Assembly (NCBI GenBank): GCA_029448655.1
Contig: JACCLO010000031.1
Span: forward strand, 62,001 to 126,000
Reading direction: 5' to 3'
Source: Wolfiporia cocos
Taxonomy: Eukaryota > Basidiomycota > Agaricomycetes > Polyporales > Phaeolaceae
Length of the DNA: 64,000 bases
This document shows, one piece after another, positions 32,470 through 43,562 of this stretch (within the stretch, counting starts at the first letter, position 1; each line of letters begins with the position of its first letter). The notes beneath the pieces are model-generated. The model saw only the letters and a program-made list of their open reading frames with translations, made no database searches and had not been told where the DNA came from. Both the position numbers and the translations under genes were made by a program.

Positions 32470-33431
32470 TGTCACAGATTCTGAAAAGAGGTACCCCCCC
32501 CTGTCTCAAACCCACGTTCTTGGGTAGTACCCCATCATGTGTCTTTGTATGGACTTAGCAGTGTAGCGTAATGGTACAGGTCGCCCCACCCATAGATGGT
32601 CACATGGTCAGTAGCTTAGATACTACAGCACATGACTTAGGTAGCACTCAGCAATACGCACAGACCCTGCCTTTAGGGTGGGTCTCTAGTATACAGTGAC
32701 AGTGTTCCTCATGTACTTAAGCTGTGACACTCTGGGGCTTACTCCCCAGAGTGTCACAGATATATTACTGTTGAATTCACCCTCACTATAGCTTTATGAG
32801 CACTGCTGTACATGCATGTGCCCCTCTACACTATGGTATTCCTCTCCCCTTCGTCCTGTAGTTACTGTAACAACCCTGCACCACTCGTCGATCAGCGCCC
32901 TTAGGGTAGGCGCACGTGCCTCTACCCATAACATGGTCACACTTTCATTACATACTCATGACTAGTTACTGTTATGCCTGACCTCATAGTTACTGCGCAC
33001 AGATCAGCACTTCAGGGTAGACACACTAGCGTACACGCAGATGTATATAAAGTATGACAAATGAGGCCTTATGCCTCATTCTTAGGATTTTCGGCAATTG
33101 GGCCTAACCAGCCCCTTTCATTCTCTATGGCTATGGGCCACTCTGCTGTGCTGCTCATCTGACTTGACTGGACAAATGCCACAACCCCTAGCTGTCATCC
33201 CTCTAACTGAGCACCCAGAGTCAACGACAATACTAGGACACGCCAGCAGGCATATACGAGATCCCCAGCAGGGCCAGTCCCACAGACACAGGGTATGTCT
33301 GTGTCACAGAGCTGTTATTCTCGATGATGAGGCTTGTCCTCTCTTTACTCCAAGTCTTATGCATGCTAGTCCAAGGGTTCTGCTCTATGTGACAACTCTA
33401 GATGACGGTACACCCTTGGCATTTTGTGTCA
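32470..33431 (+). repeat. solo LTR Q, itself interrupted by solo LTR R
   Basis: Begins TGTCACAGATTCTG, ends TTTGTGTCA, flanked by GTGTG (32465-32469, 33432-33436). Net length about 402 bp after removing R and one CAGAG. Its dyad (arms CTCTGGGG and CCCCAGAG, 32730-32751) is exactly where R entered. Confidence 0.83.
32752..33306 (+). repeat. solo LTR R (555 bp) inside LTR Q
   Basis: Begins TGTCACAGATATATT, ends TCTGTGTCA, flanked by CAGAG (32747-32751, 33307-33311). It has TATATAAAG (about 33045) and a dyad with arms ATGAGGC and GCCTCAT (33061-33079). Confidence 0.87.
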
Positions 33432-33803
33432 GTGTGAGCTCACACATGAGAGGGTCTGGCTCATAACTTGAGGTTAATGTCCCAGCGAGTTTGCATGGCA
33501 TTTATAAACTCTGCTGTGGCTGGTGCACTGATGCTGTGGATGGGTGCTTAGTGCACACCACACCATGCACAAGTTAACTACTAGAGGGGCAATGCAGGTA
33601 TGCGCACAAGCTTTAGTCTTATTACTAGCATATATACTTGTAACCAATTGTATTTATGGATTGTGTTTGGCAGCAACCTCGCACATTAGTCACTGGCATA
33701 GTGTGGTGGCTAACATGAGCTTCTATGTCCTCTACCCACTCTATTGTGGAGCACACAACTTGGAGTGCACATCAGATGAAACATGGCTCTGCAATTGTCC
33801 TCT
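33432..33803 (-). pseudogene. fragment of a repeated gene-like sequence
   Basis: The minus strand of about 33470-33560 (codons for CACCC-ATCC-GCA-like text, then MPCKLAGTLTSS/MQT.WDINLK in shifted frames) resembles plus-strand stretches at 48901-49030 and 51040-51100. Frames are broken. No protein family recognised. Confidence 0.4.
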
Positions 33804-34406
33804 TGTCACCAGAAACTCCACCCCTAGGATATACGCTAATGCTAGGCTAGCGCTAGGGAGATGCACATGCATAGGTAGATAAGCATTCACTTATCTTATC
33901 TCAATATGGTCACATGTCATCACTGAGTAGTTACAGCATTACCTAGTCATGTGAGACACAGTCACAGTATGCACAGGCCACGCCATTAGGTCAGGCCTTG
34001 TAGCTACAGTACGTAGCATCTCCATGTATATAAGTAGGTAGAATCTGAGGATTACTCCTCAGTTCTACTCTTCTCGGCCTAGGGGGCATGTCCCCTGGGA
34101 ACCTCTCAACCCTCTGCTGCATGTGCGTGTGAGCCAGCGGACTGCTCTGCAACAAGCCTGCTGCATCCTACTTGGACATGGGGGTCTCTATTTATTGCAT
34201 CTCCTAGTTTTGTCTTTAGCCTGCTAGTCTGGGGGCATACCGGTACACTCATGGGTCAGTACCTCGGGCTTCATGGCAGGTCGTCTCAATAGACAAGCCA
34301 TCCTGTTCTCCCCTACAAGGATGGGTAGCCTTTAGGCCTAGGTTAGAAGGTATAGAGGCATCCCCACTAGCATGGGTAGCATGGTCACAAGTATGTTCCC
34401 GTGTCA
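33804..34406 (+). repeat. solo LTR J (603 bp)
   Basis: Begins TGTCACCAGAAACTCC, ends CCGTGTCA, flanked by CCTCT (33799-33803, 34407-34411). TATATAAG (about 34027) is followed by a dyad with arms CTGAGGA and TCCTCAG (34045-34062). Same family as K. Confidence 0.87.
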
Positions 34407-34411
34407 CCTCT

Positions 34412-35597
34412 GCTGCTCAATAATCTCGGCTGCCTGGTGCAACTTGTGTATAGCATATTCTATGTCTGTTTGGTCTTGATTGTCAGGCTAGGATGTGAAG
34501 GTGAGTATATCTCTATTTTACTTGTTATATACATACTGCAAACCCACTGCCGCTGCCAGCTCATGTGCGCAGCAATCCATCACGACCAGTTGGTGGGCCC
34601 TTTTGAGGCGAGGAGAGTATCTGAAATGTGATAACAAACTGGTGAGTCTCTCACTTTTGGCTCAATGATCTGCTGAAGTACTGGCAATGACACTACAGGG
34701 GCCTCTTTGGTGTCGGAATCTTGAAGCATGATTGGATCGTCCCAGCTGCCAGATGGTGTCAGCACCAGAACATGGGGCATTCACTCCATCCATGCATGAT
34801 CTCTGGTAGACTCCGGTGGAGGTGCGACTATGCCATTCACCATGACGGTGTAGAATGGCTGAACATGGAGCCACTGCACTGTGACCCACCACGATGATGG
34901 TATAGGTGTGGAAACTTCTTGCACAAGGTGCTTGTAGAGAAGGTACACATGATATTTCTGAGCTCCACAGTTGCATGTCCACGTCATAATGTCTGTATTG
35001 TAGATGCTGTTAATTGGAGTCTGAGCAAGATGTTCCCGTGACCTTCTGAAGGCTTCTTGCATATGGGTAAGTGATCATGAATGCCCTTCACAATGCTTTG
35101 TAATGATCTGTGCAAGGGTCAGTTGATATGGCGGGAGCACTTTTGTGATGATTGCATGCATGGTGAGATCAATGGGCAGGTGATTATAGCAGTGCAGAAC
35201 TAGCTGCTTGAGATTCTGCCAGAGCACCTCAACCATCATTGTTATACACTTGCATGGTATGCTTGATGTGTACACCACATGCACCCAGAGACACCAGCAA
35301 TCATGCGAGTACCAGGAGCTCCAGAGGTAAGCTCATACCTCATGAAGATTATTGAGTTTATAGTGTTGATACATCTCATCAATAGCATCTTGTCGAATGT
35401 CCTTGGATGTTCAGCTCTGCCCATGCCATTTAGGGAGAAAATGGTGCTGTGATGCATGCTTTGTGAAAAGCTAGAGGATAGGCAGTCGGTGTGGTGTCAG
35501 GCAAAAGACATAGCCAGGCTTTGCTTGCTTCATTGTGCTGATTGCTCTGTCATCACAAGGTGAGCTTTCTTGGAGCTCTTCAAGTGCTTCTGCAAAC
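34412..35597 (-). pseudogene. MULE-type transposase, C-terminal part with SWIM-like motif
   Basis: Minus-strand segments (35457-35242, 35284-35075, 35062-34781) give LWQNLKQLVLHCYN, an Ala/Ile/Leu-rich stretch, and WTCNCGAQKYHVYLLYKHLVQ-type sequence. The last is a SWIM zinc-finger pattern (CXC...CXH) in which the third Cys position appears to be Tyr. SWIM domains follow the DDE core in MULE transposases, and the DDE core lies beyond element D at 45593-46443. Frames change several times, from introns or decay. Confidence 0.6.
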
Positions 35598-36296
35598 TGA
35601 CACAGACTAGACTGTGGGACTCACACTATAACCTTATAGGCGACTTGAAGGAGTTGCTGGAGGTTGGTGAGGAGACTAGTGGGCGCAAGCAGAGATGTTA
35701 TGTGACTGTGCGAATGCAGAGAACAAATCTAAGGCTTATCCGCAGTGATAGCCCTACTTATATACATGCTTTGTTTGGTTACCGGTAAGGGAGCCAAACA
35801 TGAAGGTGGTCTGTGCGCAGACATAACTAATATGGTTAAGTCGTAAACTACAATAGACCATGTGCACCGGTAATGGCCGCACCAGTAAGATCGTTTGTTT
35901 GGACCGTAGGTCCATGTTGTGGAAGTGGCTGTAGCTACGTTAGTAAGCCATGCATGTGATTCTTATATACCGGTATCGGGATATGAGTAATCGTAAGGGC
36001 ATTGGCATGTGATAACGAGCGGGCCGCTTATCCAATTGTACTGACATAGCCCGGTATCGGGATATGAGTAAGGCGCGTGACACCGGAGGTTAGTCCGCTG
36101 AGTCATTGACGCGTACAAACGTGTTATGTACGTGTTGTTATGACAGGTGGACGTATACCGCGTTGTGTACGTGTTGTTTGGTTGCGTGTACGTGTAGACG
36201 GGCGCTTAGCAGCGTAAATGTCTACAAGGTCGTAGAAATACCAGATAAATAGGTAAAAATACGGGAAAAATAGTGGCATGTCCCAAATCTGTGACA
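35598..36296 (-). repeat. 3' LTR of element D
   Basis: 699 bp, partner of 44895-45592. Differences include 35703, 35868, 36144 and 36119 and a one-base gap near 36243. Confidence 0.9.
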
Positions 36297-36309
36297 TTAC
36301 CCCCTCTTC
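36297..36309 (-). other. polypurine tract of element D
   Basis: On the minus strand GAAGAGGGGGTAA, abutting the 3' LTR and identical to the tract of element C at 29451-29463. Confidence 0.75.
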
Positions 36310-36335
36310 AGGTTTCATTGTCCCTAATGGAACGA

Positions 36336-39300
36336 TTACTTTCCTGTGGAGCCGAATCCACCAGTACCGCGCTCGGATTTAATCTTTTCAAAGTAAGATT
36401 TTCCGTGTAGCGTAATATGCGGGTCCTTTGCAACTTCGCAGATTAGCTGGGCAATCTTATCGCCGGCCCGAATATCGATAGATATGTCGGAGTGATTCCG
36501 GAGAATGATGATTACTTCGCCTTGATAATCGTGGTCGATAACGCCACCCATTACGTCTATGCCTTTGCGTGCGAGACTAGAGCGGGGGGCGATACGTCCG
36601 TAAGTGCCGAAAGGTACCTGGATTTTCAGTTTGGTGTTGTATTCTGTCTGCCCGTGAGCTGGCAGAACGTCGCCTGTTGCAGTGTACAGGTCAAACCCAA
36701 CCGAGTCCTTGGTTCCTTTTTCCGGCATTCGGCCGCCTTCACCGACTACGATTTTCAAATCCGCGTTTTGGTTAATGTCCGCTGACATCCATCCCCCGTC
36801 GGGGTGTCTAACCATGCGTTGCTTAGGGTCCTTCGCAAATTCTTCGCGATACTGCGGCCAGTCGTCTGGCCACGTGCATTCGTCGGCTTCCCAGTCGTCG
36901 CTGTCAGGGTCGAAGACATGAACTGCTTCTTTCCTTCTAGCTGATCGCCTGAGGGGGACATCCTGCATTGGAATAGGGTGTGAAGCCTTGTATTCCTGCA
37001 AAATGTCGTATGCCGAGTCGAGATCCGCTTCGCGTACCCAGGAGTCGTCATTGATACCGAATCCCTTCCAACGGATTCTGTATTCAACTCTTCCTGCGCG
37101 GAGACGATGATCTAAGATCTTCTCGACTTCCCATAACTCCTCGCCGTCGACCATTTCTGGTTGAGGCTCTGGTTTTTTCTGATGCACCGGGTCCTTGTAC
37201 ATGACCAACTTGGAAGCGTGAAATACGGGGTGGTAAGCCCTGTATTGCTCGTCCATGTGTACCCTAAAGGTGACCGGAGATAATTGTTCAATTATCCTGA
37301 ATGGTCCCAAATAGCGTGGGCTAAGACTTCTTTCGGAGTCTTGCCAGCTACGGGCGTCAACGAGAACTTTGTCGCCGACTTTAAACGGCACCGAGCGCTT
37401 ATGTTGATCGTAGTACCAAGACCAGCGTTCAGCAGCCAATTTCATTGCTGCCTTAGCTTGTTCTTGTGCTGACCATCGTTCGTAAGCAATGACATTTAGG
37501 TCCGTGTATGGTGTTGGACGTAAATTTGTAGGTCCTGCATTAGGGTGCCTTCCTAGTTCGACAAAGAATGGGCTATTCTTTGTTGTCTCACTAGCCGCGT
37601 TGTTGTACGCGAATTCAGCCGTTGGGAGAAACCATGACCAGTTATCCTTTTGAATAACATCGATGTAACATCTAAGATATTGTTCCAGGATCTGGTTAAC
37701 TCTCTCCGTCTGGCCATCCGCTTGCGGGTGATAGGCGGTTGTCATTGACCGTTGGATTCCCAATTGCTCACACCATCCCTTGAATAAGGCGGCTGCGAAT
37801 TGCGGGCCTCTATCCGAAATGATTTGTTTCGGAAGTCCGTGGTTCGGATAAATCCGAAGGTACAGGAGGTTCGCTAATTCTTTTGCCGTTATCTTGTCTG
37901 ACGTGGGAATGAAGTGTGCTCGTTTGGTAAGCCGGTCCACTATTACCATAATAGCATTGAATTGTTTCAATTCGCCGCTGGGCGGTAGGTGGACGATAAG
38001 GTCAATTGTGACGGTGTCCCAAGGTGCTTCCGGAACTGGGAGCGGTTGCAGGGGTCCGTACGGGGTCTGGTTGTGGTTCTTCATGCGTTGACATGTGTCA
38101 CAACCTTCCACGTATTGCTTTACCATCGTGGTCATTCCAGGCCACCAGTAATTACGTGATAGAAGTTCATAGGTCTTCCATCGTCCGAAGTGTCCGGCAG
38201 TCACATGGTCATGATGTAACTCCAGAATCTTCGTGCGCAATTCCTTAGGCTCTTTTGGAACGTACACTTTTCCTCGTCTGAGGAGTAATCCGGCCTCCAT
38301 GTTCCATTCCTGGAGATCTTTACCGAATTCCTTGGGACCACTTTTCAGTAGTTCCTGGTAATCTTTGGTAATTTGATCGTTCATGAGGGCTTGTCGGATT
38401 TGTCGGAGAAGGTCCTCGTCGCCTGATTGTATCTCCTGCTGTGACGCTTCTAGCGCCCTAACCGTAAAGTATTCCGGTTTCAGCAAAATTTGATCGCGAT
38501 TGTCGAGTTCCACCCCCTCTTCATGGTCTGGCCTCCGTGACAGAGGATCAGCCGTAAGCATTGTTTTACCGGGTTTGTGGCACATGGTGAAGTTGAACCT
38601 TGTCAGGTAAAGACTCCAACGTGCCTGTCTCCGGGTTAGCCGTTGTGCCGATTTGAAATATGTCAGATTGAGATGATCCGACCATACTTCGAATTTGTGT
38701 GGGTGTCCTTCGAGGTAATGTCTCCATTCCTCTAGAGCGCGGATGATTGCAAGCAACTCCTTATCGTAAATCTCATAGTTCCTTTCGGGTGCTGATAGAG
38801 ATTTCGAGTAAAAGGCTACCGGGTGCCAGAGCTTATCCTCCGAAGAGTATTGCGATAGCACTGCACCAGTTGCGTAATCGGAAGAATCCGCTTCCACGCG
38901 GAACGGGGACTCCTGATCTGGGATCCGGAGTATTGGAGCCGATGTGAAAGCTTCCTTGAGAGTTTGGAAGGCTTCCGCTTGTTCGGGTCCCCAGTTCCAT
39001 TGCGTGTTTTTCTTGGACAGTTCGGTTAACGGCTTAACCACTTTGGAGAAATCTTTAATGAACCGACGGTAGTAGTTGGCGAAGCCAACAAAGGCCTGGA
39101 CGTCCTTCACCTTGGCAGGTGTAGGCCAGTCCATTACGCCGGCTACCTTCTTAGGGTCCATTTCGACTTTTCCTTTGGAAATGATCATTCCCAGGTATTC
39201 AATACTGCTTTGTTCGAAGAAACACTTTTCAGGCTTCGCGAACAAGTCGTTGTCTTGCAAGATTTGTAATACTTGCTTGACAATACGACGGTGTTCCAAC

Positions 39301-40871
39301 AGGTCGTTTCCGAACACAAGGATGTCGTCTAGGTAGACAATGACCTTTCCTTCTCTGATAAGGTCACCTAGGATATCGTTCATCATGTGTTGGAACGTGC
39401 TGGGTGCATTACAAAAACCGAAGTACATGACTACAGCTTCGTAAAGGCCGTTAGGCGTAATGAATGCGGTCTTCCATTCATCTCCCTCCTTGATTCTTAC
39501 GTTGTTGTAACCCCAACGCAAGTCGAGCTTCGTAAATATCGAAGCCTGGCTAAGCTTATCGATAAGCTCGTCTATGCGTGGGAGAGGGTACCTGTTTTTA
39601 ATGGTTAAGTCGTTTACTTTCCGGTAATCGACTACCATTCGGGCTCCGCCGTCTTTTTTAGGGACGAAGAAGACCGGGCTCGCGATCGGAGATTTTGAGT
39701 GTCGGATGTAGCCCTTCCGTAACTCTTCCTGAATCCACTGATCTAGCGAGTTCGCTTCCTGAGGAGACATCTTGTATGCCTTACTCGGGGGCGGTAGTAC
39801 CGCGTCATCGGGGAAGTCGATGGCATGGTCGTATGGTTTCCGCTCGGGCATCCTTTCGGATGCGCGTTGAGAAAATACCGTGGGACCAAACTCCTGGTAT
39901 TCCTCCGGAACCAAGGATTTCCATTTCTGGAGATCCGCATCTGTCAGGAATTCATCATCCGACTTCTCCGTTATCGACTGAATGGCATCGACTAGGAGTT
40001 CCGTTCCTTCGTTAAGGGTGTTCACCCAAGCGATAAAGGGATTCTCAGGCTCCTCTAAGCCGAGAAAATCTATTGGAAAATCGTTGATGATCTGATAGAT
40101 GTTGCGGGGTTCAATTTCGTCTTCTTCCTCAGAAATTGAAACCTGTTTGCCATGTTTGCATTTTTCCGTACACCGATATGTGAAAGTTCCTTCCGGCCAA
40201 TTGAAGTCCGGGTTGTGTTTCAGGAACCAGTCATATCCGAGGATCACATCCGCATTTTGTACGTCCATTACGTACAAGAATTCGGTGGACTTGTGTTCCT
40301 CGTGCACCATATAAGCTTTTACTGCCATATTGATATTACCGGCAGTATTAGAGGTACCGTCGGCGTTACGAATCTCGAGAGGTGAAGGTAGTTTCTGAGT
40401 GACTAATTTCTCCTCATGTACGAGTTTCTTATCTATGACGCTTATTGATGCACCGGTGTCGATTAATGCCATGGCGTTGACTTTCTTTCCATATACCCAC
40501 AGTTCCACTTCGATAGAGAACGATTTATTGTCGTCTCGAGAATCGTTTCCATGTACATTATACAAAGTGAAAAACTTCAGCGCGAGCGGGTCAGGATAAA
40601 AGTATTGTACAGGAGGGTCACGTGTAGCTAGTGTCCTTGTCCTCCGGGCAAAGTCCATTGCCGAGTTACCGAATATACCGAGATGGGATACCGGGTGACG
40701 TACGACCGCCCTATCTTCCCACAAGATAAGGGGTCTCTGTGAAGCCTCTTCGTAGAGGTGCGCTTCTTCAGGGCGCTGTACACTCCCAGCCGCTGCGGGG
40801 CTGGTGTGTTCTTCACAGAACGTCTTCGAGACGTGTGGTTGGGGCGAGGGGAACCGAGATGGTCCCGACAT
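36336..40871 (-). CDS. pol: Pol polyprotein of element D: PR, RT, RNase H, integrase, chromodomain, dUTPase
   Basis: 1511 codons without a stop. Protease DTG at 138-140; RT with VDYRKVN and YLDD at 513-516; RNase H EADSSD (659-664), ELL and WSDH; integrase HHCC near 886-928 and core residues near D957, D1020 and E1056; VPFKVGDKV/RYLGPF at about 1161-1191; chromodomain at about 1245-1294; dUTPase at about 1372-1511 with all five motifs (VGFDLYTA, PRSSLA, GVIDHDYQGE, GDKIAQLI, RGTGGFGSTG). All catalytic residues I can check are present, so the enzyme set may be active. The frame overlaps the end of Gag (40871-40813) in the +1 frame, so expression needs a frameshift or reinitiation at the ATG. 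Confidence 0.94.
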   Translation of the reverse strand: MSGPSRFPSPQPHVSKTFCEEHTSPAAAGSVQRPEEAHLYEEASQRPLILWEDRAVVRHPVSHLGIFGNSAMDFARRTRTLATRDPPVQYFYPDPLALKFFTLYNVHGNDSRDDNKSFSIEVELWVYGKKVNAMALIDTGASISVIDKKLVHEEKLVTQKLPSPLEIRNADGTSNTAGNINMAVKAYMVHEEHKSTEFLYVMDVQNADVILGYDWFLKHNPDFNWPEGTFTYRCTEKCKHGKQVSISEEEDEIEPRNIYQIINDFPIDFLGLEEPENPFIAWVNTLNEGTELLVDAIQSITEKSDDEFLTDADLQKWKSLVPEEYQEFGPTVFSQRASERMPERKPYDHAIDFPDDAVLPPPSKAYKMSPQEANSLDQWIQEELRKGYIRHSKSPIASPVFFVPKKDGGARMVVDYRKVNDLTIKNRYPLPRIDELIDKLSQASIFTKLDLRWGYNNVRIKEGDEWKTAFITPNGLYEAVVMYFGFCNAPSTFQHMMNDILGDLIREGKVIVYLDDILVFGNDLLEHRRIVKQVLQILQDNDLFAKPEKCFFEQSSIEYLGMIISKGKVEMDPKKVAGVMDWPTPAKVKDVQAFVGFANYYRRFIKDFSKVVKPLTELSKKNTQWNWGPEQAEAFQTLKEAFTSAPILRIPDQESPFRVEADSSDYATGAVLSQYSSEDKLWHPVAFYSKSLSAPERNYEIYDKELLAIIRALEEWRHYLEGHPHKFEVWSDHLNLTYFKSAQRLTRRQARWSLYLTRFNFTMCHKPGKTMLTADPLSRRPDHEEGVELDNRDQILLKPEYFTVRALEASQQEIQSGDEDLLRQIRQALMNDQITKDYQELLKSGPKEFGKDLQEWNMEAGLLLRRGKVYVPKEPKELRTKILELHHDHVTAGHFGRWKTYELLSRNYWWPGMTTMVKQYVEGCDTCQRMKNHNQTPYGPLQPLPVPEAPWDTVTIDLIVHLPPSGELKQFNAIMVIVDRLTKRAHFIPTSDKITAKELANLLYLRIYPNHGLPKQIISDRGPQFAAALFKGWCEQLGIQRSMTTAYHPQADGQTERVNQILEQYLRCYIDVIQKDNWSWFLPTAEFAYNNAASETTKNSPFFVELGRHPNAGPTNLRPTPYTDLNVIAYERWSAQEQAKAAMKLAAERWSWYYDQHKRSVPFKVGDKVLVDARSWQDSERSLSPRYLGPFRIIEQLSPVTFRVHMDEQYRAYHPVFHASKLVMYKDPVHQKKPEPQPEMVDGEELWEVEKILDHRLRAGRVEYRIRWKGFGINDDSWVREADLDSAYDILQEYKASHPIPMQDVPLRRSARRKEAVHVFDPDSDDWEADECTWPDDWPQYREEFAKDPKQRMVRHPDGGWMSADINQNADLKIVVGEGGRMPEKGTKDSVGFDLYTATGDVLPAHGQTEYNTKLKIQVPFGTYGRIAPRSSLARKGIDVMGGVIDHDYQGEVIIILRNHSDISIDIRAGDKIAQLICEVAKDPHITLHGKSYFEKIKSERGTGGFGSTGK

Positions 40872-41631
40872 TGGCGACGGTGGTGGCGGGGGCCGAGGGT
40901 CCTGCTGAGCTTGAGTCAGCCGTCACTTCTTCCCAGATTGTTCGGGCACGATACGTCTTGCCATCCGCGGGGGGCGCCGAGTACGGCTTCTTGCCAGAAG
41001 CCTGTCCCTTTCCACTACCCGAAGGAGCAGCCGTGGTCTTTCCAGACGCGGCAGCTGCATCCTTCGCCCTTTGTTGTTCGGCCCGCTGAGCAGCAGGCAC
41101 GAACGTTCCCGCAGCCTTGTCCGCGGCAAGCTTAGGACACTTGTTGAAATAGTGTCCCGTCTGCTTGCAGTAAGTGCAGACGGCGTTGGTGGTGTCGGCG
41201 GGGGCTTTGGCGGGCGCCTTTCCCTTGTCCTTTTTCTTCTCCGACTTCTTTGCAGAAGCGGAGGACGTCTCCTTCTTTTCGGCAGGTGTCGAGTCCTTCT
41301 TGCTGGCCTTCTCGAAGATCGAGCCCTTGATCTTGTCCGGATATGACGTTTGGTACATTTCCAGGGCGAAGTCGATCAGAGGTTCGATGTCGGTCGGGGC
41401 CTTGAAGAACGGAGTCTTGCCGAGGACGTTTAAGGTGTCCTTAACCTTTTCGGGGAGAGTCTCGGTGAATTCCCACACCAGAGTCTCGTTGGCGGTTTCG
41501 GAGAGTCGGCCGAGGGTGCGGAACCGTTCGCAGTAATTGAAATAGTTCGATTCTGCCAGTTCCTTGCCCTTCGTGCCGTAGTAGCCGCGAATTTCCTTTT
41601 TGGCTATCTCCTTATCCGTCATTTTTCCCAT
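40813..41631 (-). pseudogene. gag: Gag of element D, C-terminal part
   Basis: Contains the second half of the retrotrans_gag domain (NYFNYCERFRTL, then ETLPEKVKDTLN), a Lys/Ala/Ser-rich linker and the CCHC knuckle CTYCKQTGHYFNKC. It overlaps the upstream Gag frame at 41612-41631 in the run GGGAAAAA. Since the break falls in the middle of the Gag domain, a lost or gained A (or a sequencing error) is more likely than programmed frameshifting. Confidence 0.85.
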
Positions 41632-42807
41632 ATTGCACCATTACAGATTTGGTGAAGTCCTCCCAGGTGCCGAGAGGTTCACCATTTCCTGCCTTCTTGA
41701 TGAGAGGCGAGAAAAATTTGTATGCGTCCCCTGTGACGCGGAAGAGGGCCGTGGTGATACGGTCATGGTCATCGTAAACCCTGAGCGTACCGAAGTACAG
41801 GCCCATCTTCTCCACCCATTCCTGTGCAGTCACCTTTCCAGATGACCCAGAGAATTCGGGGGGAGGGGGGATTTTCAGGTTTTGGGGCAGACCTGGAATC
41901 TGCGGGGCGACGGCTGCTGCAGCAGCAGCTGCAGCTTGAGCGGCGGCAGCGGCCTCGGCTGCTCTGGCTTGAGCATGACCGGGGGCCGGTACCGGGTCTT
42001 CCGGAGGCGTGCGGACGCCGGGAGGGTTGGGAACGGAGGGATTCTTGCGGATCCTCCGGAGTTCCTCGTCAACCTTCTCCATGCGTTCTGCGAACGCATC
42101 CTCGAGGTCATCCAGCCGGGACCGGTAGTCCTTTCGGAGCTGCTTCTCCATTTCGGAGAGCTTGGCGGTGTACTCCTGTCGGAGTTCCTTGCCGAGGTCC
42201 ACCATGGTGGACAATACCTCGTTCCGGACCGAATTGACCGCTTCGTGTAGTTCGTCTTGGGCCTTCTGTTCGATTGCCCTGGATTGCCCAGCCAGGGAGT
42301 CGATTCTGCCATGGATGCGCTCCAGGCGAGCGTGCACCATTCGACCGAGGGTGTCGGTGGTGTCGTGGGAGATGGCCGCACTTCGTTGTACGGCGGCGTC
42401 GATGATCGGCCCATGTAGGGACCCATCCACCTTGTGGTGTTCCTCCTCAGGGAGGTACGCCTTGAGGTTGTTCTCGACAGCGACATTGGTCTGTCGTGTC
42501 GGACCCGAAAATTCCATTTCCAGTGTGGTGGCGGGCCCGATAGGGCGAGTTCGACGAGCCGGTGGGTATCCGGCAATGGGGGAGCCCGGGCGTGTACCCA
42601 TGGGATTGGTCGGAGATTCCCTTTGCGGGGGAGCGAACTCCGGCACTTCTTCTTCCTCATCTTCTTCCTCTTCTTCCTCGCTGAGATGCTCCAGCGTCAC
42701 CAGTTGCTGAGTTCCCGAGGGACCAGCTTCTGGTGTTACCGGCCTTCTGAGCGGAGGCGCATCTTGCGGGGGGCGAGGGGGGTGCTGACGGAGGATGTGG
42801 AAGACAT
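41612..42807 (-). pseudogene. gag: Gag of element D, N-terminal part
   Basis: An ATG at 42807-42805 starts a Ser/Thr/Pro-rich peptide that goes out of frame in a C-run near 42775. The next frame continues with Glu-rich (SEEEEEEDEEEE), coiled-coil (about 42330-42050: RHGRIDSL..., KELRQEYTAKLSEMEKQLRKD) and Ala-rich regions, then the start of the Gag core (WVEKMGLYFGTLRVY), and stops at 41612. Two homopolymer frameshifts (near 42775 and 41627) therefore separate an otherwise ordinary Gag. Gag would form particles with the downstream knuckle binding RNA. Confidence 0.78.
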
Positions 42808-42954
42808 TTTGTGAATACTGTTTGTGACGAATGTTAGTTTCCGGTTACTCATTGTCTTAGATTCTTAAGAAGGGATTGGTTTTTGAAAGCTGCAACTTTT
42901 CGTTATAGATCACACTCGCACTCTATTCAGAGTTAAAAGATGATAGTATTTCTA

Positions 42955-43562
42955 CTATACAATCGCGAGATAATCCTCTTCTACCGAAGTAGTTGAGGGC
43001 CCTGCCACCTTGTCAGGTGGTGTTACACCGAAGGCAAAAGTTGATTTGTAGCGCCTACGCCATTCTGCTACGATACGAGCTAAGTCCGTACGCCAATCCA
43101 AAAAGGAATATTGCCGAGCTGTTTGCAATACTTTTTCATAATTCTCACAGTCTCTATTGGTGATCCTTCCTCGTCTCGCTCTATCCTTTACGTATCCCAC
43201 CAAGTCCTCCAATTCTACTACCATAGTATGGAAACGCCATGTCGTTTTCCATATTGGAAGCCTGGTAATTAGGGGGGTGGTTGGCGAGAGGAGTGAGACG
43301 AGTGAGAGTGCCTTTCTAGCATAGGAATAACTTGGTCGCATGCTTGGAGAGGCTTCTTCTTCCCGAAGACGAGGGGAAGGGTCGAGAATCTTGTGGTGGC
43401 CGGAACGGAAGGTCCGGCCGCCGGGCTGGAGAGACGGAGGGCCAGTGAAGAAGCTGCTTGCTTGGCTTCCTTGGCGGCTTGTTTGGCGGCGATTCGCTTA
43501 TTCAGCTTATCGGCGAGCGAGCTTGAGTTTGTTGAGTTCGCGAGTTCGATGAGATTCTCCAT
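42955..43562 (-). CDS. extra small ORF upstream of gag in element D
   Basis: Two overlapping minus-strand frames (43562-43269 and 43341-42955) seem to be one protein with a frameshift near 43300. The first part is helical and Ala/Lys-rich (LADKLNKRIAAKQAAKEAKQ). The second is well-formed and basic (LVGYVKDRARRGRITNRDC, LDWRTDLARIVAEWRRRY) and ends at 42955. It lies between leader and gag, an unusual place for a Ty3 ORF. Function unknown. Confidence 0.5.

Noticed and set aside
41612..41631. Programmed frameshift between the two Gag frames of element D
   Set aside because: It would cut the Gag core domain in half, and the GGGAAAAA run is a typical slippage or sequencing-error site.
41875..42660. 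261-codon minus-strand frame overlapping Gag of element D, and several plus-strand frames over 40.7-42.8 kb
   Set aside because: GC-rich shadows of Gag. The Gag frame has coiled-coil and Gag-core motifs, the others have none.
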